Source of the DNA: Planctomycetota bacterium
GTDB taxonomy: Bacteria > Planctomycetota > Planctomycetia > Pirellulales > Pirellulaceae
Assembly: GCA_026692885.1 (NCBI GenBank)
Contig: JAPLNJ010000576.1
Span: forward strand, 1 to 35,005
Length of the DNA: 35,005 nt
Reading direction: 5' to 3'
A program made the translations under genes and the position numbers. The notes under the pieces are model-generated. The model saw nothing but the letters and a program-made list of their open reading frames with translations. It had not been told where the DNA came from and ran no database searches. Shown one piece after another: positions 32,510-35,005 of this stretch; the stretch's first letter is position 1, and each line of letters starts with the position of its first letter.

Positions 32510-33104
32510 CTCAAAGATCCGGCCCGGGTGCACGCGAGGCGGCGTTCGCGTCCGGGATGATGGCTGGGTCACACGCGGCGGCCGGGTGACGCCGTCTCGG
32601 CAGAAATCGGCGGCCGACGATGCCGCTGGCATCTGCTGCCACTGGTCCCATTGGCCAAATCGGCGGCTCCCATGACGCCTGCCCGCATGCTGCGGTTGGC
32701 GACGTCTTCGTCGCCGCAGACAAGAAAACGACGTCGGAGCATCCATTGGTTGGCAACGCTGGGAGAGTGTCCCGGAACTCCGTGAAGTCTTTGCGGTGCC
32801 AGCATGAGTCAATGGCCGTCAACCAAAGCATGATTGGTGCTGGCCGCATTGTTTCGGATGGGCTGTCGGCTTCAGCCGACACCCTGTCTGCCACCAGCTT
32901 CAGCTGGCGGCAGCCGCTGCCCGAAGCATTTCCAGGAGCCGGCTTCAGCCGGGCTTCTCGATCTGGGTTTCGACCCTTAGCGATTGTAAAGGATTAACGT
33001 CGCGAATCGGTGGTGGGACGGATTGGCACTTTAGCCCCGAAACGCGGGGCCAAAGTGCCAATCCGTCCTACGGCCAATCTGCGGACTTGCTCTTTTACAG
33101 CCAC
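32510..33104. repeat. Spacer with four hairpin repeats
   Basis: Three hairpins share the loop region GCTTCAGC: TGTCGGCTTCAGCCGACA (32864-32881), one at 32890-32911 (GCCACCAGC...GCTGGCGGC) and one at 32937-32955 (AGCCGGCTTCAGCCGGGCT). A fourth element at 33013-33071 is a long near-perfect inverted repeat of about 27 bp built on GGACGGATTGGCACTTT, loop AACG. The rest (32510-32860) holds no convincing gene. Confidence 0.65.
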
Positions 33105-34416
33105 TTACTGCCCCGGGGCCGCGAGGCTCAACGTCGGACTGGCGATGTAGAGTTCGCCACTGGTCTGCTCGCGGTGGGCACTGTCGATGAGCAGAAGTGT
33201 GTCCCACCGCAGCGGGTAGCGTATGACCCCGTCATCCTGGCCACCCCAGTGGCCGCTCTGGCTGCCGTCCAGCGGAAACCGTACATAACGCCAGCCTCGC
33301 CAATCGAGTTGTCCACCGTCGGGCTGAAAGGTCTGGCCCGTGGCGTCCACTAGGCGGCAGCGGAGGTGATTGCCCGAACCATCGCCGTAGACCCACAGGC
33401 CAAACGCCAGCGGCTGGCCTTTGATGGCCTGGAGGACCGACTCCTGCGGAGCCAACCGGGCGAACTTCCAGCCTTTCTCGAACCGGTATGTGATCCGCAC
33501 GGCCGCCACGCCGGGCTGGGGCGGCCCTGCGGGCGGCGCAGCGAGTGTCATCGTCTGCATCGAAGTCACCTTGGCGTCGCCGTCCGGTACGAGGTGGTAC
33601 GCCTTGGGCAGCGACTCGGCGGTGAGACGCGAGAACTCGTCCACTGCACGATACGCCGTCGTGGGTCGATCCAGTTGGATGCTCCCGTCGGGGCCTTCGA
33701 TCCGCAGGCCGACTCGCCACGACTTCTCCGGGGCGGCGGATAACGGCAGTGACACGTCGCTCGCGCGCCGGCCGGCTTCCCAGGACAGCGGAATCTCGGT
33801 GCGTGCCGGCGACAGCCCTGCGGACTCGGTCACCCGCAGCACGCCACGGAACGCCTCGCCGGATGGACTGGCGATGTGGAAGGGCAGTGTGTCGCGCGTC
33901 GCGGGGAGTACCTCGACGCTCAGCGGATTGGAGACCATTACGCGAGTCGCCTGCGTCAACTCGCCCATCCCGTCGATCACGCACGGTAGCTGGACGGTTC
34001 TGGGATCGGCGTCGCGAAGCACCGGATGCCGGTATTCCAGGGTGACCGTCTGTCCTGGGGCGACGGCGGCCAGTCGGTCGCGCGACACGCCGACGCGGAG
34101 TGGCTCCGCCAGCGGATTGCGGAACGCCAACGACACAACGCTCGGCTGCGGAGCCGTCACCATACGCACTGAAGTCGTAGCGGCCCTGCTCCGGTTCCGT
34201 GCCGTTCCAGGCGAAGTCCATGCGGACCCAGCGAAAGCCGGCAGCAGTCAGCATCTCCATCTCGCCCTGCTGCGGGTCGGTGAAGTGGATGTTGACGCCC
34301 AGCCCCTCGGGCAACACGGGGTTGTTCGGAAGGTGGAAATCCGGCGGGGCCGCTTGGCCCAGCCCGGCCCATGCGGCCAGAGCAGTCAGAGTGCAGGAAA
34401 TCACGGCGGTACGCAT
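33105..34416 (-). pseudogene. Secreted glycosidase gene with internal deletion and frameshift
   Basis: From the ATG at 34416 (AAGGAGAGG upstream) the minus strand gives a signal peptide (MRTAVISCTLTALAAWAGLG) and the first strand and helix of a TIM-barrel glycosidase: GLGVNIHFTDP, EMLTAAGFRWVRMDFAWNGT and RYDFSAYG. At about 34155 the family-like sequence jumps to another frame: RMVTAPQPSVVSLAFRNPL, then about 340 residues of beta-rich sequence ending FPLDGSQSGHWGG...LLLIDSAHREQT and a stop at 33105. The catalytic barrel, with its glutamates, is missing between the two. So a deletion removed most of the barrel and broke the frame. The C-terminal part could still be translated from an internal ATG but lacks a leader. 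Treat as dead. Confidence 0.7.
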
Positions 34417-34686
34417 GACTGGCCTCTCCTTCCAAGGGACGGCAAACGGCAGGAGGCCGGATTACGTCACCACGGAAACTGTGAGGGAAACGAAATCTGG
34501 GATAGACCGCCAGTATAGATGCCGCTTCGACGGCGGACGAGCCGCCTCGGGTGATCGCTTCTGAGAAATCATGGCACGGTCAACGCGAGCGGGCTCAGGC
34601 TACCCGAACCGTGAGGGTAAGTTATCAAGACGGGCTTCACCTGCGGCCATGCTCAACCATCGCGAGCACGGGTTTGGCCGAGGGCA
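34417..34686. other. Divergent spacer
   Basis: It should contain the promoter of the leftward glycosidase remnant. GGGTAAGTTAT at 34615-34625 matches the right end of the 21628 MITE for 11 bases, but the match does not extend. No gene is evident before the HD-like reading frame. Confidence 0.3.
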
Positions 34687-35005
34687 TGGGTTCTGGAAAA
34701 CGGGGTGCGTCTGGCGACCGCCACGGCTGCCAACATCGAAGTGGTCCAACTTTTCGCCGTGTTCCACGACAGCAGGCGGGTCAACGAAAACACCGATTAC
34801 TGTCATGGCTTACGCGGTGCTGAACTTGCTGGCCAACTTCGTGGGCAGTTATTTGACCTTCCCGACGCTGACTTCGACCTGCTCTACCAAGCCTGTGCCG
34901 ACCACACCGATGGTTTGACGGAGGCCGACATCACGGTTCAGTGCTGTTGGGACGCTGATCGCTTGGACTTGGGCCGAGTCAGGATGACGCCCGACCCCCG
35001 CAAGC
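34687..35005 (+). pseudogene. HD-like hydrolase, frameshifted at the start and cut by the window end
   Basis: Reading from 34687 (codons TGG GTT CTG) gives WVLENGVRLATATAANIEVV, then QLFAVFHDSRRVNENTDY, HGLRGAELAGQLRG, LLYQACADHTDGLTEADITV and CCWDADRLDLGRV up to the window end, with no stop. The FHD..., HTDG and WDADRLDLGR motifs match small HD-type proteins in planctomycetes and other bacteria whose substrate is unknown. Such proteins normally begin '..HGLAHWARVLENG'. Here that start appears as TGLAE in one frame, with VLENG in another; two bases seem lost near 34683. No start codon precedes it in frame close by except GTG at 34705. The 3' end lies outside, so intactness is unresolved. Confidence 0.5.

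Noticed and set aside
32511..32894. Minus-strand frame with DFTEFRDTLPALPTNGC, considered as a transposase remnant
   Set aside because: The resemblance is too weak to name a family, and no catalytic motif is visible.
34615..34625. Possible third end of the 21628 MITE (GGGTAAGTTAT)
   Set aside because: Only 11 bases match, with no extension and no partner terminus, so chance is likely.

Overview
The window looks like an accessory stretch of a planctomycete chromosome, most likely of the Pirellulales. The lineage call is inference. It rests on high GC content, on secreted families common in that group (two DUF4838 proteins, SGNH hydrolases, a neutral-ceramidase-like protein, a CBM9-tailed beta-helix protein, a YVTN propeller fused to a di-heme cytochrome), on a REP-associated transposase, and on many short palindromic repeats between genes. 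No rRNA, tRNA or CRISPR array was seen.

Layout. 1-5744 is a forward run of secreted proteins: a truncated discoidin-like ORF, a ceramidase-like hydrolase, a DUF4838 protein and a YdjC/ChbG-type deacetylase. 5745-6508 holds a nested repeat insertion and hairpins. 6509-13083 carries a multi-pass membrane protein, a second DUF4838 protein with a CBM9-like tail, two decayed gene fragments, and a beta-helix protein with its own CBM9-like tail. 13171-14478 has a kinase fragment and a RAYT transposase bracketed by copies of a small palindrome. 14861-16141 (minus) is an SGNH hydrolase. 16292-16724 (minus) is a gene apparently split by a MITE-like element. 16906-21645 is a three-gene glycosyltransferase operon (TPR-GT41, GT4, GT8) with related MITE-like sequences at both ends.

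21646-22598 is a repeat-rich spacer leading to an unrecognised 379-residue Ala/Leu-rich protein built of about six 57-residue units (22599-23738). A 121-bp MITE separates it from a minus-strand clan-A glycosidase (23884-26703) and sits exactly on that gene's stop codon. 26884-28005 has a VapBC-like pair and a HigA-like regulator without its toxin. 28325-31843 (minus) has the propeller-cytochrome, a second SGNH hydrolase and a lower-GC gene with a DnaJ-type zinc finger. The rest is decayed: a small ORF with one internal stop, palindrome clusters, a glycosidase gene with an internal deletion and frameshift, and the start of a frameshifted HD-like gene that runs off the window.

How it works together (inference): most intact genes export proteins that attack complex glycans or glycolipids, while the GT operon probably glycosylates proteins or a surface polymer. 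Small repeats have inserted into gene ends and spacers, and several genes are dead or dying. The least explained item is the repeat protein at 22599-23738. The most coherent candidate system is the GT41-GT4-GT8 operon with its bordering elements.
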